Assembly (NCBI GenBank): GCA_937901255.1
Contig: CALCHN010000027.1
Location: 82,474-146,473 of the forward strand
Length of the DNA: 64,000 nt
Source of the DNA: an uncultured Flavobacteriales bacterium
Lineage (GTDB): Bacteria; Bacteroidota; Bacteroidia; Flavobacteriales_E; Vicingaceae
Direction of reading: 5' to 3'
A model generated the notes under the pieces. It did no database searches. It was not told the origin of the DNA and was given only the letters and a program-made list of their open reading frames with translations. Numbering within the stretch: position 1 is the stretch's first letter; the number at the start of each line of letters is the position of its first letter. Below, in pieces: positions 34,832-45,009 of the stretch. Made by a program: the position numbers and the translations under genes.

Positions 34832-35527
34832 TTAACATATTTCCGCTTCAAAAAGTGCTGCGAAGTGTTTTTTTAGTTTTTCTTTAACCTCTTCCATATC
34901 TATTGCTCTGCCTAGTTCTTGATACATAGAAGTAACTTGTTTGTCGTCAATTCCGCAAGGAATAATATTTCCAAAATAAGATAAATCGGGGTGGACATTA
35001 AAAGCAAAACCATGCATGGTTACCCATCTGCTGCAACGAACACCCATAGCACAAATTTTTCTTGCTTTTCTTGGGTTGTCAGCATCTAGCCAAACACCTG
35101 TGTAGCCCTCATATCTTCCTGCTGCTATGCCGTATTCTGCTAAGGTTCTAATAATCATTTCCTCTAAAAAACGTAGGTATTTATGAATGTCTGTAAAAAA
35201 CAGGTCTAAATCTAAAATGGGATAACCAACAATTTGCCCAGGACCATGGTAAGTAATATCTCCACCACGGTTTATTTTGTAATAAGTCGCACCCTTTTGT
35301 TTTAGCATAGCTTCCGAAAGTAACAAATGTGCTTCATCTCCACTTTTTCCTAAAGTATAAACATGTGGATGTTCGCAAAAAAGCAAATGGTGTTGAGTGG
35401 GAATATTGGTATCGTCTTTTCTATTTTGAATTTTAATATCTATGGTCTCCTTAAAAAGTTGCTCTTGAAAATCCCAAGCTTCTTTGTAATCTATTAATCC
35501 TAAATCTTTAAATAAAACTTTTTGCAT
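34832..35527 (-). CDS. lipB: Octanoyltransferase LipB
   Basis: This 231-residue enzyme moves octanoyl groups from acyl carrier protein to lipoate-dependent enzymes. The family motifs are RGGDITYHGPGQ at about 84-95, the catalytic lysine region KARKICAMGVR and WVTMHGFAFNV, and the catalytic cysteine segment IIPCGIDDKQVTSM. The length is normal. It starts 18 bases after the stop of the upstream serine hydrolase gene, so the two may be co-transcribed. Confidence 0.95.
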   Translation of the reverse strand: MQKVLFKDLGLIDYKEAWDFQEQLFKETIDIKIQNRKDDTNIPTQHHLLFCEHPHVYTLGKSGDEAHLLLSEAMLKQKGATYYKINRGGDITYHGPGQIVGYPILDLDLFFTDIHKYLRFLEEMIIRTLAEYGIAAGRYEGYTGVWLDADNPRKARKICAMGVRCSRWVTMHGFAFNVHPDLSYFGNIIPCGIDDKQVTSMYQELGRAIDMEEVKEKLKKHFAALFEAEIC

Positions 35528-35545
35528 ATTACGTTATTTGGCTTT

Positions 35546-36694
35546 TTATTGCTGAAGAGCAAAATCTAAATAATGATATAAATCTACTGGATGATAATTT
35601 GGTAAATTTTCTCCTCTTTTGTTTCCTAGTCTTACAATAACTAAGCGTTTTTCAGGAACAGTAATAATATACTGCCCTTGAATACCTCTGGCATAAAAAA
35701 CCCGCATGTTTTTATGTTCTCCTATCCAAAGTTGATAGCCATAAAAATCAACCATTTTACCGTTAGCATCTTTTAATCCCTGACGATAATTCATTGCTTG
35801 TTTAAGGTAATCTTCGCTAATTATGGTTTGTCCGTTCCATTTACCTTTGTTAATAATAAGCTGACCAATACGAGCAAAATCTCTTGCATTGGAATAGAAA
35901 CAACAGTAAGCTTTTTCTCTACCATTTTCATTATCTAAATTCCAAAGAGCTGCATTTTTTGCTCCTAAAGGTTGCCAAATTTTTTCGCTCATGTATTCTG
36001 AAATGTTTTGTCCGGTAGCTTTTTCTAAAACAAATGAAAGAATAAGCGTGTTTCCGCCCAAATAACGCCACGTTTTTCCAGGGGGTTCGGTTACTTCGTA
36101 ATCTTTATTAAGTTCGTACAAATCTGTACCGTAATACGCTTTCGCCATGTGTCCGAAGGGGCTTTTATAATCTTCATCAAAATTAATTCCCGAGCTCATG
36201 TTAAGCAGGTGTTTAATTCTAAGTTCAGGATGGTTTTTATATTCTGGTAAATAAGTGGAAACGGGGTCGTTAATACTCTTAATTTTACCTTCATCTATGG
36301 CAATTCCAATTAGTAGAGCAACAAAGGTTTTAGCAACAGAAAAAGAATTGGTTAGCGAATTTTCATTGTAGCCTTTCCAATATTTCTCATAAATCAATTC
36401 GCTATCTTTTACCACTAAAAATGCAACAGGGTCGTATTTTTCAATTTCTTTAAGAAGGTCTTCATCAACTTTTTTATTAAAATCTTTGCTGATTAACCAA
36501 GGGGTGTAAAACCCTGCTTCTACTTTTCTGTTTTCAAAAATATGGTGCTCATCAATGCTAGGGCCAGATTTTCCAACAAAATAGGTGGTAGCAACAGCTT
36601 TAAATATATGTTGATTTCCGGTAATAACGGCTAACAAAGAAGCAAGTGCAATAAGCACTAATAAACCTCCTAAAATTCTTTTTAACCAACGCAT
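35546..36694 (-). CDS. Serine hydrolase, beta-lactamase/esterase-like family
   Basis: This 382-residue protein has an N-terminal membrane helix (residues 5-26). Its penicillin-binding-protein-like hydrolase domain carries the SxxK motif SVAK at 119-122, a Tyr-containing second motif near SNARDF, and a C-terminal RGIQGQYI in place of the usual KTG-type motif. These features are closest to the class C beta-lactamase-related esterases (NylB-like). Substrates of such envelope enzymes are usually unknown. A perfect -7 element lies 16 bases upstream. Confidence 0.85.
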   Translation of the reverse strand: MRWLKRILGGLLVLIALASLLAVITGNQHIFKAVATTYFVGKSGPSIDEHHIFENRKVEAGFYTPWLISKDFNKKVDEDLLKEIEKYDPVAFLVVKDSELIYEKYWKGYNENSLTNSFSVAKTFVALLIGIAIDEGKIKSINDPVSTYLPEYKNHPELRIKHLLNMSSGINFDEDYKSPFGHMAKAYYGTDLYELNKDYEVTEPPGKTWRYLGGNTLILSFVLEKATGQNISEYMSEKIWQPLGAKNAALWNLDNENGREKAYCCFYSNARDFARIGQLIINKGKWNGQTIISEDYLKQAMNYRQGLKDANGKMVDFYGYQLWIGEHKNMRVFYARGIQGQYIITVPEKRLVIVRLGNKRGENLPNYHPVDLYHYLDFALQQ

Positions 36695-36710
36695 AAGGTA
36701 ATTTTTAATG

Positions 36711-36718
36711 CAAAACTA
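36711..36718 (-). promoter_or_regulatory. -7 element of the serine hydrolase-lipB unit
   Basis: On the minus strand this reads TAGTTTTG, an exact TAnnTTTG match, 16 bases before the ATG. No clear -33 box was seen. Confidence 0.4.
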
Positions 36719-36875
36719 AGGCAATTTCTTTGTTTAAGTCTAAAAATAGCTGTTTTTAACATTAAAACTGTATTAACGTTGGGTTGTTAATTGTTTCATC
36801 ATTAATAGCATATTGGGGACTACATAACTACTTAATTTTAGCAGTTAATATACACCATGTGAATTTAAAACTGTT

Positions 36876-39605
36876 ATGACAAAAAAAATATTAATCTTAA
36901 TTTTTGTTTTGTTATTGGGAGCCATTGGTTTTATTGGCTATAATTTTTATAAAAACGTTAAACAACCTATTTCTAGCAATGCCATTATAGCTGTTCCGCA
37001 AAATGCTGCGTTGCTGTTAAAAGAAAAAAACTTTACTGCTTTTTATAAAAAAATTGCTTCTACCAATATTATTTGGGAAGAACTCACCAACAATACCGCT
37101 ACTTTTAAATCCATTAAAGAACAAACCCATTTTTTAGATTCGGTTTTAGCCATTAATGAAGTTGGTGCGGTGCTTTCCGAAAAATCAATGTTAATGTCCA
37201 TGCACTTATCGGGTGCCAATAGTTACGATTTTGTTTTTTACTTTTCTACGTTACCTAACATTGATGAAAAAAATGTGTTAACCTTACTTAAATCGAAGCT
37301 TCAACTGAATCCATCAGCAAGAAATTACGATGGAAAAAACATTTACAGCATCACAAAAAATGATAAAAAATTGTTTTTTGCTTTTGATAAATCCATTTTT
37401 GCCATTAGCCATAGCTCATTGTTAATTGAAGATGTTATTCGTCAGCTAAAAAGTGAAGCTTCCTTATTAGACGACCAAGCTTTTAACACTATTTTAAGCA
37501 CTACTGGAGAAGTTCCTGATGGAAATATTTTTATTAATCACCAACGATTACCCAAAATATTGGCTCAACCCATTCATCAACAAGACAAAGAAAAAGTGGC
37601 TAAAGCTACCAATTATGCCTCGTGGAGTGCATTAGATATTAGCTTAAAATCTAATTCCATTATGTTAAATGGATTTACTTCTGTAGATGCTCAACAAAAC
37701 GCTTTCCTTTCGCTTTTTGCAGACCAAACCAATACCTTAGGCGGACCAAAAATTAACCTTACTAGCGTAGTTCCTGCTAATACAGCTTTGTTGTATTATT
37801 ATAGCTTTAGTAATTCGGAAAAGTTTTTTAAAAACAGAAAGTCTTGGCTAAAACAAAACAATACTTATTTTGAGTATGAAAAATATATTGATGCCGTAAG
37901 TGGAGCTCATTCTATTGATATAGAAGCAGAGTTGGTGGCGAATGTAGGCAATGAATTAGCTTTTGTAATTACGGAACCACTTAATGAAAATTTATTGGGA
38001 AATAGGTTTGTGCTTTTCCGAGTAAACAGCTTAGAAAAAGCCAAAGAAAATTTAAATGCTATTCAACAAAAAACTAATTTAAAAAGCACCACAGAAGATG
38101 AGCAAAAACCTCAGCAATTAAATTTTCAATTGCATTTTAGCCAACTTTTTGGAAAACCTTTTTTCGATATTAATCAGCCTTATTATTTATTTATTGATGA
38201 TTATTTAGTTTTTGGCGAAACCGAAACTGGCATTAATGAATTTTACAAAAACTATGTTGCTGAAAAAACACTACAGAAAGATGAAAATTTCCAAGCGTTT
38301 AGCGACCAATTATCTAGTAGTGCTTCCATATTTGTGTATAACAACATTGCTCGTTCGGTACATTGGTACAAAACATTTATGGACGAACCATTTATCCCCG
38401 AAATTGATAGCAACATTGAATTTATCAGAAAATTTGAAGCCATTGCTTTTCAGGTTTCGCCACAAAAAGACCAATTGTTTTACAACAATATTTATTTTAA
38501 ATACAACCCTGTTTATAAACAAGATACTAGAACATTGTGGGAGGTTTTGTTGGATACAACTGCCACTGCTCCGCAAATAGTACTCAACCATCAAACGCAA
38601 ACCAAAGAGGTAATTGTGCAAGATGTAAATAATAAATTGTATCTGATAAGCACCAACGGCAAAATATTGTGGACAAAACAACTTAGCGAGCGAATTCACG
38701 GACAAATACATCAAGTAGATATCTTTAAAAACAATAAGTTACAATTGTTATTTTCTACTAAAAGTAAGATTTATCTGCTCGACAGAAATGGTAAAAATGT
38801 AAATAAATTCCCTGTTGAACTTAAAGCTGAAGCCACTACTCCTGTTAGTCCGTTGGACTATGACAACAACAGAAACTACCGTATTTTAATTGGTTGTAGC
38901 AACAATATTGTTTATAATTATGATAGTAATGGCGATTTGGTAAAAGGTTGGGAGTATGATGCTTCTAAAAGCTCTCCAAGTGGAATTATTAAACATTTTA
39001 TTATTGGAAACAAAGATTATATTGTTATTCCAACCAAAAATGGAAGTATAAAAGTAGTACAACGAAACGGTAAAGATCGTTTACAACTAAAATCTAACTT
39101 GCCCACTACTGCCAACGAAGTGTTCTTAAAAGTAGAAAAAGACTTGGCTTCTTCTTACTTAATTTGTGCTGATTCTTCGGGCAATGTGATAAAATTGTTT
39201 TTTAACGATAAGCTAGAAACACTAAAACTTATTTCAGAAAACAAAACAGACTTTTATAGTTTTAGTCCAACAAATATTAGTCCCACAGCTAATTCAAGCA
39301 GCCATGTTTTTGCGTTAGAAAATCAAGTAATTGTTAGCGATAACTCATCCAACCAGTTATTTAAAACGGAAATTCCAGAAACCATTACACATCAGCCTTT
39401 ACTATTTTCTTTACCTGATAAAAGCAAAAAAATTGGTGTAGTTACGGCTTCAACTATTTATTTAATTAACGATGCCGGAACAATTGAAAGCGATTTTCCA
39501 TTAAGTGGTTCTACTCCGTTTATGATTGACGACATCAACAATGACAACACCCTTAATTTGGTAGTAGGCGATAAAAAATTGATCTTTTTGTATAATTTGA
39601 AATAA
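36876..39605 (+). CDS. DUF3352-like membrane-anchored propeller protein
   Basis: This 909-residue protein has one N-terminal membrane helix (about residues 4-26). It is followed by a roughly 530-residue region of the DUF3352 kind (AVPQNAALLLKEKNFTAFY, VPANTALLYYYSF) and a C-terminal PQQ-like propeller (VIVQDVNNKLYLISTNGKILWTKQL, YNYDSNGDLVKGWEYD). It is common in Bacteroidota and its function is not known. Most of the protein would face the periplasm. No partner gene is apparent. Confidence 0.7.
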   Translation: MTKKILILIFVLLLGAIGFIGYNFYKNVKQPISSNAIIAVPQNAALLLKEKNFTAFYKKIASTNIIWEELTNNTATFKSIKEQTHFLDSVLAINEVGAVLSEKSMLMSMHLSGANSYDFVFYFSTLPNIDEKNVLTLLKSKLQLNPSARNYDGKNIYSITKNDKKLFFAFDKSIFAISHSSLLIEDVIRQLKSEASLLDDQAFNTILSTTGEVPDGNIFINHQRLPKILAQPIHQQDKEKVAKATNYASWSALDISLKSNSIMLNGFTSVDAQQNAFLSLFADQTNTLGGPKINLTSVVPANTALLYYYSFSNSEKFFKNRKSWLKQNNTYFEYEKYIDAVSGAHSIDIEAELVANVGNELAFVITEPLNENLLGNRFVLFRVNSLEKAKENLNAIQQKTNLKSTTEDEQKPQQLNFQLHFSQLFGKPFFDINQPYYLFIDDYLVFGETETGINEFYKNYVAEKTLQKDENFQAFSDQLSSSASIFVYNNIARSVHWYKTFMDEPFIPEIDSNIEFIRKFEAIAFQVSPQKDQLFYNNIYFKYNPVYKQDTRTLWEVLLDTTATAPQIVLNHQTQTKEVIVQDVNNKLYLISTNGKILWTKQLSERIHGQIHQVDIFKNNKLQLLFSTKSKIYLLDRNGKNVNKFPVELKAEATTPVSPLDYDNNRNYRILIGCSNNIVYNYDSNGDLVKGWEYDASKSSPSGIIKHFIIGNKDYIVIPTKNGSIKVVQRNGKDRLQLKSNLPTTANEVFLKVEKDLASSYLICADSSGNVIKLFFNDKLETLKLISENKTDFYSFSPTNISPTANSSSHVFALENQVIVSDNSSNQLFKTEIPETITHQPLLFSLPDKSKKIGVVTASTIYLINDAGTIESDFPLSGSTPFMIDDINNDNTLNLVVGDKKLIFLYNLK

Positions 39606-39672
39606 GGTTTTATATTTCCATTCACTTATTTAATCCAAGTAAATTAAATGTTTTTTCACTACTAACCAACCA

Positions 39673-39762
39673 ATGTGGCTAAAGCCAACCTAATAAATTG
39701 GTTACATTACCCCGACCTTAAGGTCGGGGCTATACCAAATAACAAAAGGGCTTTAGCCACAT
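39673..39762. repeat. REP-like element with nested palindromes
   Basis: The outer perfect 14-bp inverted repeat ATGTGGCTAAAGCC (39673-39686) and GGCTTTAGCCACAT (39749-39762) encloses a perfect 20-bp palindrome CCCCGACCTTAAGGTCGGGG (39710-39729). Elements of this form recur in Bacteroidota intergenic DNA. It lies just upstream of the promoter for the TPR gene. Confidence 0.75.
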
Positions 39763-39809
39763 CATATAACATTTTAAATCAATTTAACCTGTCACAGATA
39801 ATCTCTGTA

Positions 39810-39839
39810 TTTGTCTTTCATTCGTTTTTTGTAAATTTG
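39810..39839 (+). promoter_or_regulatory. Bacteroidota sigma-A promoter of the TPR gene
   Basis: TTTG at 39810-39813, an 18-base spacer and TAAATTTG at 39832-39839 match both boxes. The -7 box ends 3 bases before the chosen ATG at 39843, so the message would be leaderless or nearly so. Confidence 0.6.
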
Positions 39840-39842
39840 CAC

Positions 39843-41789
39843 ATGAAAAACCTATATTTGTTTGATTCTAAACACCATCTTATCAAGCAATTTCTACATA
39901 TTTATTTACTTTTAAAAGTTCGTTTAAATGGTTTGAAATGGCTAGTACTTCCTCTTTTATTTTTCAATACGCTTTCAGGTTTTTCGCAATTAAAAACAGA
40001 AAACAAACTACTAGTAGGTAGGTTGGAACTTTCTGAAAAACAATATGAAAGTGCTATACAAAAATTTAATTATGTTATTGAAAACTATCCTCCTAACTAC
40101 GAACCTTATTATTACAGAGGTATTGCTAAAATTGAATTGGGCGATGTTGCCGGAGCAGAAATGGACTTTACTGAAGCCATTAAACTTCGACCTTTAAAAA
40201 CAGATTTATATATTATTAGAGGTTCGGCTCGCGAGCGACTAAAAAACTATGATGGTGCTTTTGAAGATTTTAATAAAGCTCTTGAGCTTAATCCTATAAA
40301 TCCGGATATTTATTTGAACAGAGCGTTGGTTTACAGTTACCTCAATCAATATGACAAAGCCATAGACGATTGCAATAAAGCCATTCATTACGGTTCTAGA
40401 AAAGAACTAACGTATATTATTAGAGGCATGTCGAAATTGGGTAACAAACAATACCGAGAAGCCATTGCAGATTTTGATTTAATCTTGGAAAATAACAAGT
40501 TCAATGCTTCCTCTTATGTACGTAAAGCAACAGCACATTACTATTTAGGAAATTACGATACTGCTCAAACCAATATTCAAATTGCATTACAAATTGAGCC
40601 CGAAAATACCTATGCTTATTTTCAGCAAGCCATGATTTTTATAAAGCTCGAACAAAATGATGAAGCCTTAAAAAGTTTATCAAAAGTGATTAGCATTTCG
40701 CCAGAATCGGCAACAGCATATTACAACCGAGCCATTTTATATGCCGAAAAAAATGATTATAAAAATGCACTAAAAGATTACGATAAAGTTATTTTCTTGA
40801 GTCCGAGCAATATTTTGGCTTTTTATAACCGAGCAGCCATTTTTAATCAGCTAAAAAAATACAAAGAAAGTTTAGCAGATGTAGAACAAGCAATAGCACT
40901 TTACCCCGATTTTGTGGATGGATATAAACTAAGAAGTAATATTTACAGGCAATTAGGGAACATTAGTAAAGCAGAAACCGATTTAGAAACGGCTCAGTTA
41001 ATCAACCAGACTAAAAGCAATGCCACAGATAGTTTAAAAGAAGTTGAGGAAGCATTTTTAGCCCGATTAACTTCGTTTAGCGATAATACCAACGAAAATG
41101 TTACCAAATATAGCGACCAAACCATTTCCTTATCATCTCCTTATTATATTAGTTTGTTAGCTCAAAATAAAAACAAGCAAGTAATTGATTCGTGGAACGA
41201 AAGTTATAAATCTTACACGCCTTACTTTGTTCTAAAAATGGAAGATGAAGAAATTTTAGACCTCCCATTAAAGGAAAAAAAGCTGCGTTTTATAAATGAT
41301 AAAATCTCTAAAAACCCTAACAATGCTGAGTTATACATTCAACGAGGAGTTATTTACGCTTCTCTAAAACAACATGAAAAAGCCATTTTAGAGTTTAATA
41401 AATCCTTGCATATTGATAAAAACTATTACTTAGCTTATTTTGCTCGTGCTAATTTATTTCATCAAATGCTAAACGAATCAGAAAATTCTACCATTAATAT
41501 TGATATGATAATTAAGGATTACGACAAAGCCATAACACTAAATCCAGATTTTAAATATGCCGCTTTTAACCGAGGAATTTTATACTTTCAATTATCAAAA
41601 TACATTAATGCAATTGAAGATTTTAGTGTTGCCATTGAGTTGGACAACAGTTTTTCTGAAGCGTACCTAAACCGAGGATTGATTTTACTTATTTTAAACA
41701 ACCACGAACAAGCTTGTAAAGACCTCAGCAGAGCTGGAGAATTAGGCTTAGGCAGTGTTTATTTATTAATAAATAGGTATTGTAATTAG
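39843..41789 (+). CDS. Large tetratricopeptide-repeat protein
   Basis: The product from the ATG at 39843 is 648 residues. An in-frame ATG at 39675 is rejected because that extension reads through a repeat element and the promoter. After a hydrophobic segment (LKWLVLPLLFFNTLSGFSQ) that may be a signal or membrane anchor, there are about 12 TPR units of 34 residues. Examples are APYYYRGIAKIELGDVAGAEMDFTEAI-like and AYYNRAILYAEKNDYKNALKDYDKVI. A linker at about 380-470 splits the array in two. It is likely a periplasmic scaffold; the partner is unknown. Confidence 0.8.
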   Translation: MKNLYLFDSKHHLIKQFLHIYLLLKVRLNGLKWLVLPLLFFNTLSGFSQLKTENKLLVGRLELSEKQYESAIQKFNYVIENYPPNYEPYYYRGIAKIELGDVAGAEMDFTEAIKLRPLKTDLYIIRGSARERLKNYDGAFEDFNKALELNPINPDIYLNRALVYSYLNQYDKAIDDCNKAIHYGSRKELTYIIRGMSKLGNKQYREAIADFDLILENNKFNASSYVRKATAHYYLGNYDTAQTNIQIALQIEPENTYAYFQQAMIFIKLEQNDEALKSLSKVISISPESATAYYNRAILYAEKNDYKNALKDYDKVIFLSPSNILAFYNRAAIFNQLKKYKESLADVEQAIALYPDFVDGYKLRSNIYRQLGNISKAETDLETAQLINQTKSNATDSLKEVEEAFLARLTSFSDNTNENVTKYSDQTISLSSPYYISLLAQNKNKQVIDSWNESYKSYTPYFVLKMEDEEILDLPLKEKKLRFINDKISKNPNNAELYIQRGVIYASLKQHEKAILEFNKSLHIDKNYYLAYFARANLFHQMLNESENSTINIDMIIKDYDKAITLNPDFKYAAFNRGILYFQLSKYINAIEDFSVAIELDNSFSEAYLNRGLILLILNNHEQACKDLSRAGELGLGSVYLLINRYCN

Positions 41790-41806
41790 TTAATGGTTAC
41801 ACTAAT

Positions 41807-44800
41807 TTATTCTCCAACAGTATCGCAGTGATAAAGCGTTGGTTTTTTGAAAACTGCCGGTTGAGTTTTTTTCCCATTTTTCTTTTCCTCTATCATTTTA
41901 TGGATAATGGCTGTCTTTTCTTCTTGATTTTGCTTGGTTAATACCCTATCCATTTCGCTGTCAAAATAAACGGCTCCATTAATAATGGTTTTGCTAACAG
42001 TAGCATATACTGATAAAGGATGGTCATTCCAAAGTACAATACAAGCATCTTTACCTATTTTAATACTGCCCATCCTATCATCTAAATGAAGCATTTTTGC
42101 AGGATTTAAGGTTACAAACTTCAAGGCATCTTCTTCAGAAACGCCACCATACTTAACCGTTTTTGCGGCTTCTTGGTTTAGTCTTCTCCCCATTTCGGCA
42201 TCATCAGAGTTAATGGAAGTAAGTACCCCTACTTGGTGCATAATAGCAGCATTGTATGGAATCGCATCATTTACTTCATATTTATATGCCCACCAATCTG
42301 AAAAGGTGGAACCTGCTGCTCCATGTTGTTTCATTTTATCCGACACTTTGTATCCTTCCAAAATATGAGTAAAGGTGTTTACGGTAAAGCCCATAGAATC
42401 GCCAACATGCATTAACATATTAATTTCAGATTGAACATAAGAGTGGCAAGAAATGAATCGTTCTTTATTAAGAATTTCATTTAACGTTTCTAGTTCTAAA
42501 TCTATTCTTGGAGCTTCGGCTTTGTCTTTTTCTTTTGGATTAAGTTTGGCAAAAGCATCCCATTTTGCTTGATATTCTTTAGCTCTGGTAAAAGCATCGT
42601 AATATACTTGCTCCACTCCCATACGTGTTTGAGGGAAACGAATAGTATTAAATACTCCCCAGTTAGATTGTTTTACATTTTCACCCAAAGCAAATTTTAT
42701 AAACCCATCTTTGGTGTCAATTTTCATTTCTTCCGGAGCATGTCCCCATTTTAGTTTTATTAATGCAGATTGTCCACCAATGGGGTTACAAGAACCATGA
42801 AGCAAATGAGCAGCAACCACTCCACCAGCTAATTGGCGGTAAATATTAATATCATCAGAATTTACTACATCAGCTATACTAACTTCGGCAGTTACTGCTT
42901 GTGTACATTCGTTTACACCTCTACTAATAGCAATATGCGAATGTTCATCAATAATTCCTGCTGTTAAATGTTTGTTGGTTCCATCAATCACCTCTACACC
43001 TTCTTCTACCACTAAATCTTTTCCGATGTCAGCAATTTTACCATCTTTAATTAGCACATCAGTATTTTTTAGAATACCTTCCGCTTCATTCGTCCAAACG
43101 GTAGTGTTTTTAATAAGCATTGTTTTAGCTACTGGTAAAGAATCTTGTCCATAAGCCATTAATGGATATTTAATTGTTGGAACAACTAAGCTATCATTAT
43201 TATCATTCGCTTTTTTGTCGTCTTTTTTATCGTCTTTTTTTCTAATAGCCGACCATTTTATCCATTCGCCATTTGCTAGTTGACCATTTCCATCCCAAAT
43301 GGCATTATTGCTGCTGATGGCACCGGAAAGTCGTATAAAAGCAGCTTCTGAAGCAGAATCTGCAACATTAAAATTAACATGAACCAATTGGTCTTGAAAA
43401 CTAACTGAAGCTTTGTAGTTGGTAGTGTCTTTTTCTTGAATAAAAATCACCTTGGCTTGTGGTTTATCTTCCGAGCCACTTACGTTCAATTCATATACTT
43501 TGCCATTTACATTTAAACTGTAATTTCCTCTAATATTAAAAGCATTATAATCTTTAATTATATGTTGTTTTCCTTTTATCCAATTTTCATGAATAATGGC
43601 TTTTTCATCAAAAATATTGGCGGATGCTATAAAAAAGTTGGCCGATTTGTTTTTTTCCAAACTACCTATTTGGTCGTAAGCATTAATAAATTGAGCCGGA
43701 TTAAATGTAAGTGCTTTTAGTGCGTATTTCTCTGAAAGTCCGTATTTTATTGCTTGACGAAGATTAGGTAAAAAGTCTTTTGTGTTTTTTAACCCATCAG
43801 AGGTGATAGAAAAGTCTATGGCACTATCAGCCAGTAATTTTAAATTATAGGGAGCCATTTCCCAATGTTTTAAAGAGGAATAAGGAATTTTAAGTGCGTC
43901 ATAAGGATCTTCTACATTATAAGGTTCAGGGAAATTAATAGGAACAATTAATTTCCCTTCAGTAGCTTTTATTTCCTTAATGCGTTGGTATTCATCACCA
44001 TTTCCAACAAAAATATATTGGGTATTAAATTCATCACCAATTTTATCTGCTCTAAGAATGTCTAACTTATCTTTTACTTCAAAAATTTGAGGCAATTCCC
44101 AATTATCTAAAATAGCTTTTAATGAAAGATTATTTTCTTTAAAATGATTGTTGTTATACATCCAATCAACATCGTAATAAGTTTGACGAATTAAAGCGAT
44201 AGCCCCCATTAATGAACCCGGGTAATCCTGAGTGGAAGACCCCTTATCAAAAGAAAGGTGTCCGGCAACTTTTTCATTGATAAGCATTAGTTGAGCTTTT
44301 TCAAAACCTAACTGCACTAGAGCAGAAGTTCCTCTCATAATACCGTCTTTTTGGTGTGTTAGCACACTTCCAAAACCCATGTTAAGGTAATCTTCGGCTT
44401 GCTTTTTATTGGGTGTAAATAATTTTCCGGCTTCTACATCTGGTTTTATAGCTTGATTCCAATTAAAGGCTCCTTGGTTGTTAGTTTCCATTTGAGGACC
44501 ATAGTTTGGTTTATTGTCTTTTTTAATTTCGGGCATGCCATAATTACTCGATAAATCGATAAAGCTCGGATAGATAAACTTTCCTTTCACATCATAAACA
44601 ACGGTATTTTTTGGAAGTTTAACTTTTTTGCTTTCACCAATTTCAACAATTTTTCCTTCATAGATTAAGAGTGTTCCATTCTCAATTACGGTTTCATAAT
44701 CTTGGTAAATAGTAGCATTAGTAAAGGCATAATAATTATTAATGTTATGGTGAGTGCCATTAATTACAAAGGTTTCTTGAGCAAAAGTAATACTTTGAAG

Positions 44801-44833
44801 AGCAACTAATAAAAGGGTTAGAAAATTTTTCAT
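41807..44833 (-). CDS. Double amidohydrolase with degenerate first domain
   Basis: This 1008-residue exported protein (signal ending TFAQ) has two amidohydrolase domains. The second, from about residue 560, has the metal-binding HxH in AGIIDEHSHIA and a late acidic motif SINSDDAEMGRR, so it is probably active. The first, about 30-430, has the same layout but reads PSFIDLSSNYGMPE where FxDxHxH is expected, so its metal site is lost. A charged linker (RKKDDKKDDKKANDNND) joins them. The substrate is unknown, and peptides or imidazolone-like rings are possible by family. It stands alone, downstream of an inverted C-run element. Confidence 0.85.
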   Translation of the reverse strand: MKNFLTLLLVALQSITFAQETFVINGTHHNINNYYAFTNATIYQDYETVIENGTLLIYEGKIVEIGESKKVKLPKNTVVYDVKGKFIYPSFIDLSSNYGMPEIKKDNKPNYGPQMETNNQGAFNWNQAIKPDVEAGKLFTPNKKQAEDYLNMGFGSVLTHQKDGIMRGTSALVQLGFEKAQLMLINEKVAGHLSFDKGSSTQDYPGSLMGAIALIRQTYYDVDWMYNNNHFKENNLSLKAILDNWELPQIFEVKDKLDILRADKIGDEFNTQYIFVGNGDEYQRIKEIKATEGKLIVPINFPEPYNVEDPYDALKIPYSSLKHWEMAPYNLKLLADSAIDFSITSDGLKNTKDFLPNLRQAIKYGLSEKYALKALTFNPAQFINAYDQIGSLEKNKSANFFIASANIFDEKAIIHENWIKGKQHIIKDYNAFNIRGNYSLNVNGKVYELNVSGSEDKPQAKVIFIQEKDTTNYKASVSFQDQLVHVNFNVADSASEAAFIRLSGAISSNNAIWDGNGQLANGEWIKWSAIRKKDDKKDDKKANDNNDSLVVPTIKYPLMAYGQDSLPVAKTMLIKNTTVWTNEAEGILKNTDVLIKDGKIADIGKDLVVEEGVEVIDGTNKHLTAGIIDEHSHIAISRGVNECTQAVTAEVSIADVVNSDDINIYRQLAGGVVAAHLLHGSCNPIGGQSALIKLKWGHAPEEMKIDTKDGFIKFALGENVKQSNWGVFNTIRFPQTRMGVEQVYYDAFTRAKEYQAKWDAFAKLNPKEKDKAEAPRIDLELETLNEILNKERFISCHSYVQSEINMLMHVGDSMGFTVNTFTHILEGYKVSDKMKQHGAAGSTFSDWWAYKYEVNDAIPYNAAIMHQVGVLTSINSDDAEMGRRLNQEAAKTVKYGGVSEEDALKFVTLNPAKMLHLDDRMGSIKIGKDACIVLWNDHPLSVYATVSKTIINGAVYFDSEMDRVLTKQNQEEKTAIIHKMIEEKKNGKKTQPAVFKKPTLYHCDTVGE

Positions 44834-44857
44834 GTGTTTATATATCTTTTTTTTCGA

Positions 44858-44923
44858 CTCACCCCCAAGTTATCTATCGATAACTTCTCCCCCTCTCTTT
44901 TAAGAGAGGGCAAGGGGGGGGAG
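44858..44923 (-). repeat. Dispersed C-run element, inverted copy
   Basis: Read on the minus strand this matches 18646-18710 over its length (CCTCTCTTAAAAGAGAGGGGG, AAGTTATCGATAGATAACTT, GGGGGTGAG) with several substitutions. It lies between the amidohydrolase gene and gdhA. Confidence 0.7.
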
Positions 44924-45009
44924 TTGTTATAATTTTTTCATTTTATTTAGTGTTTTATTCGGCTATTAAAAAGAAGCTCAAAAATAAAGGATTTTAGGAT
45001 ATAAAACTA

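Noticed and set aside
39675..39842. N-terminal extension of the TPR protein from the ATG at 39675
   Set aside because: It would be encoded by an inverted-repeat element and by a perfect promoter, so the ATG at 39843 is preferred.
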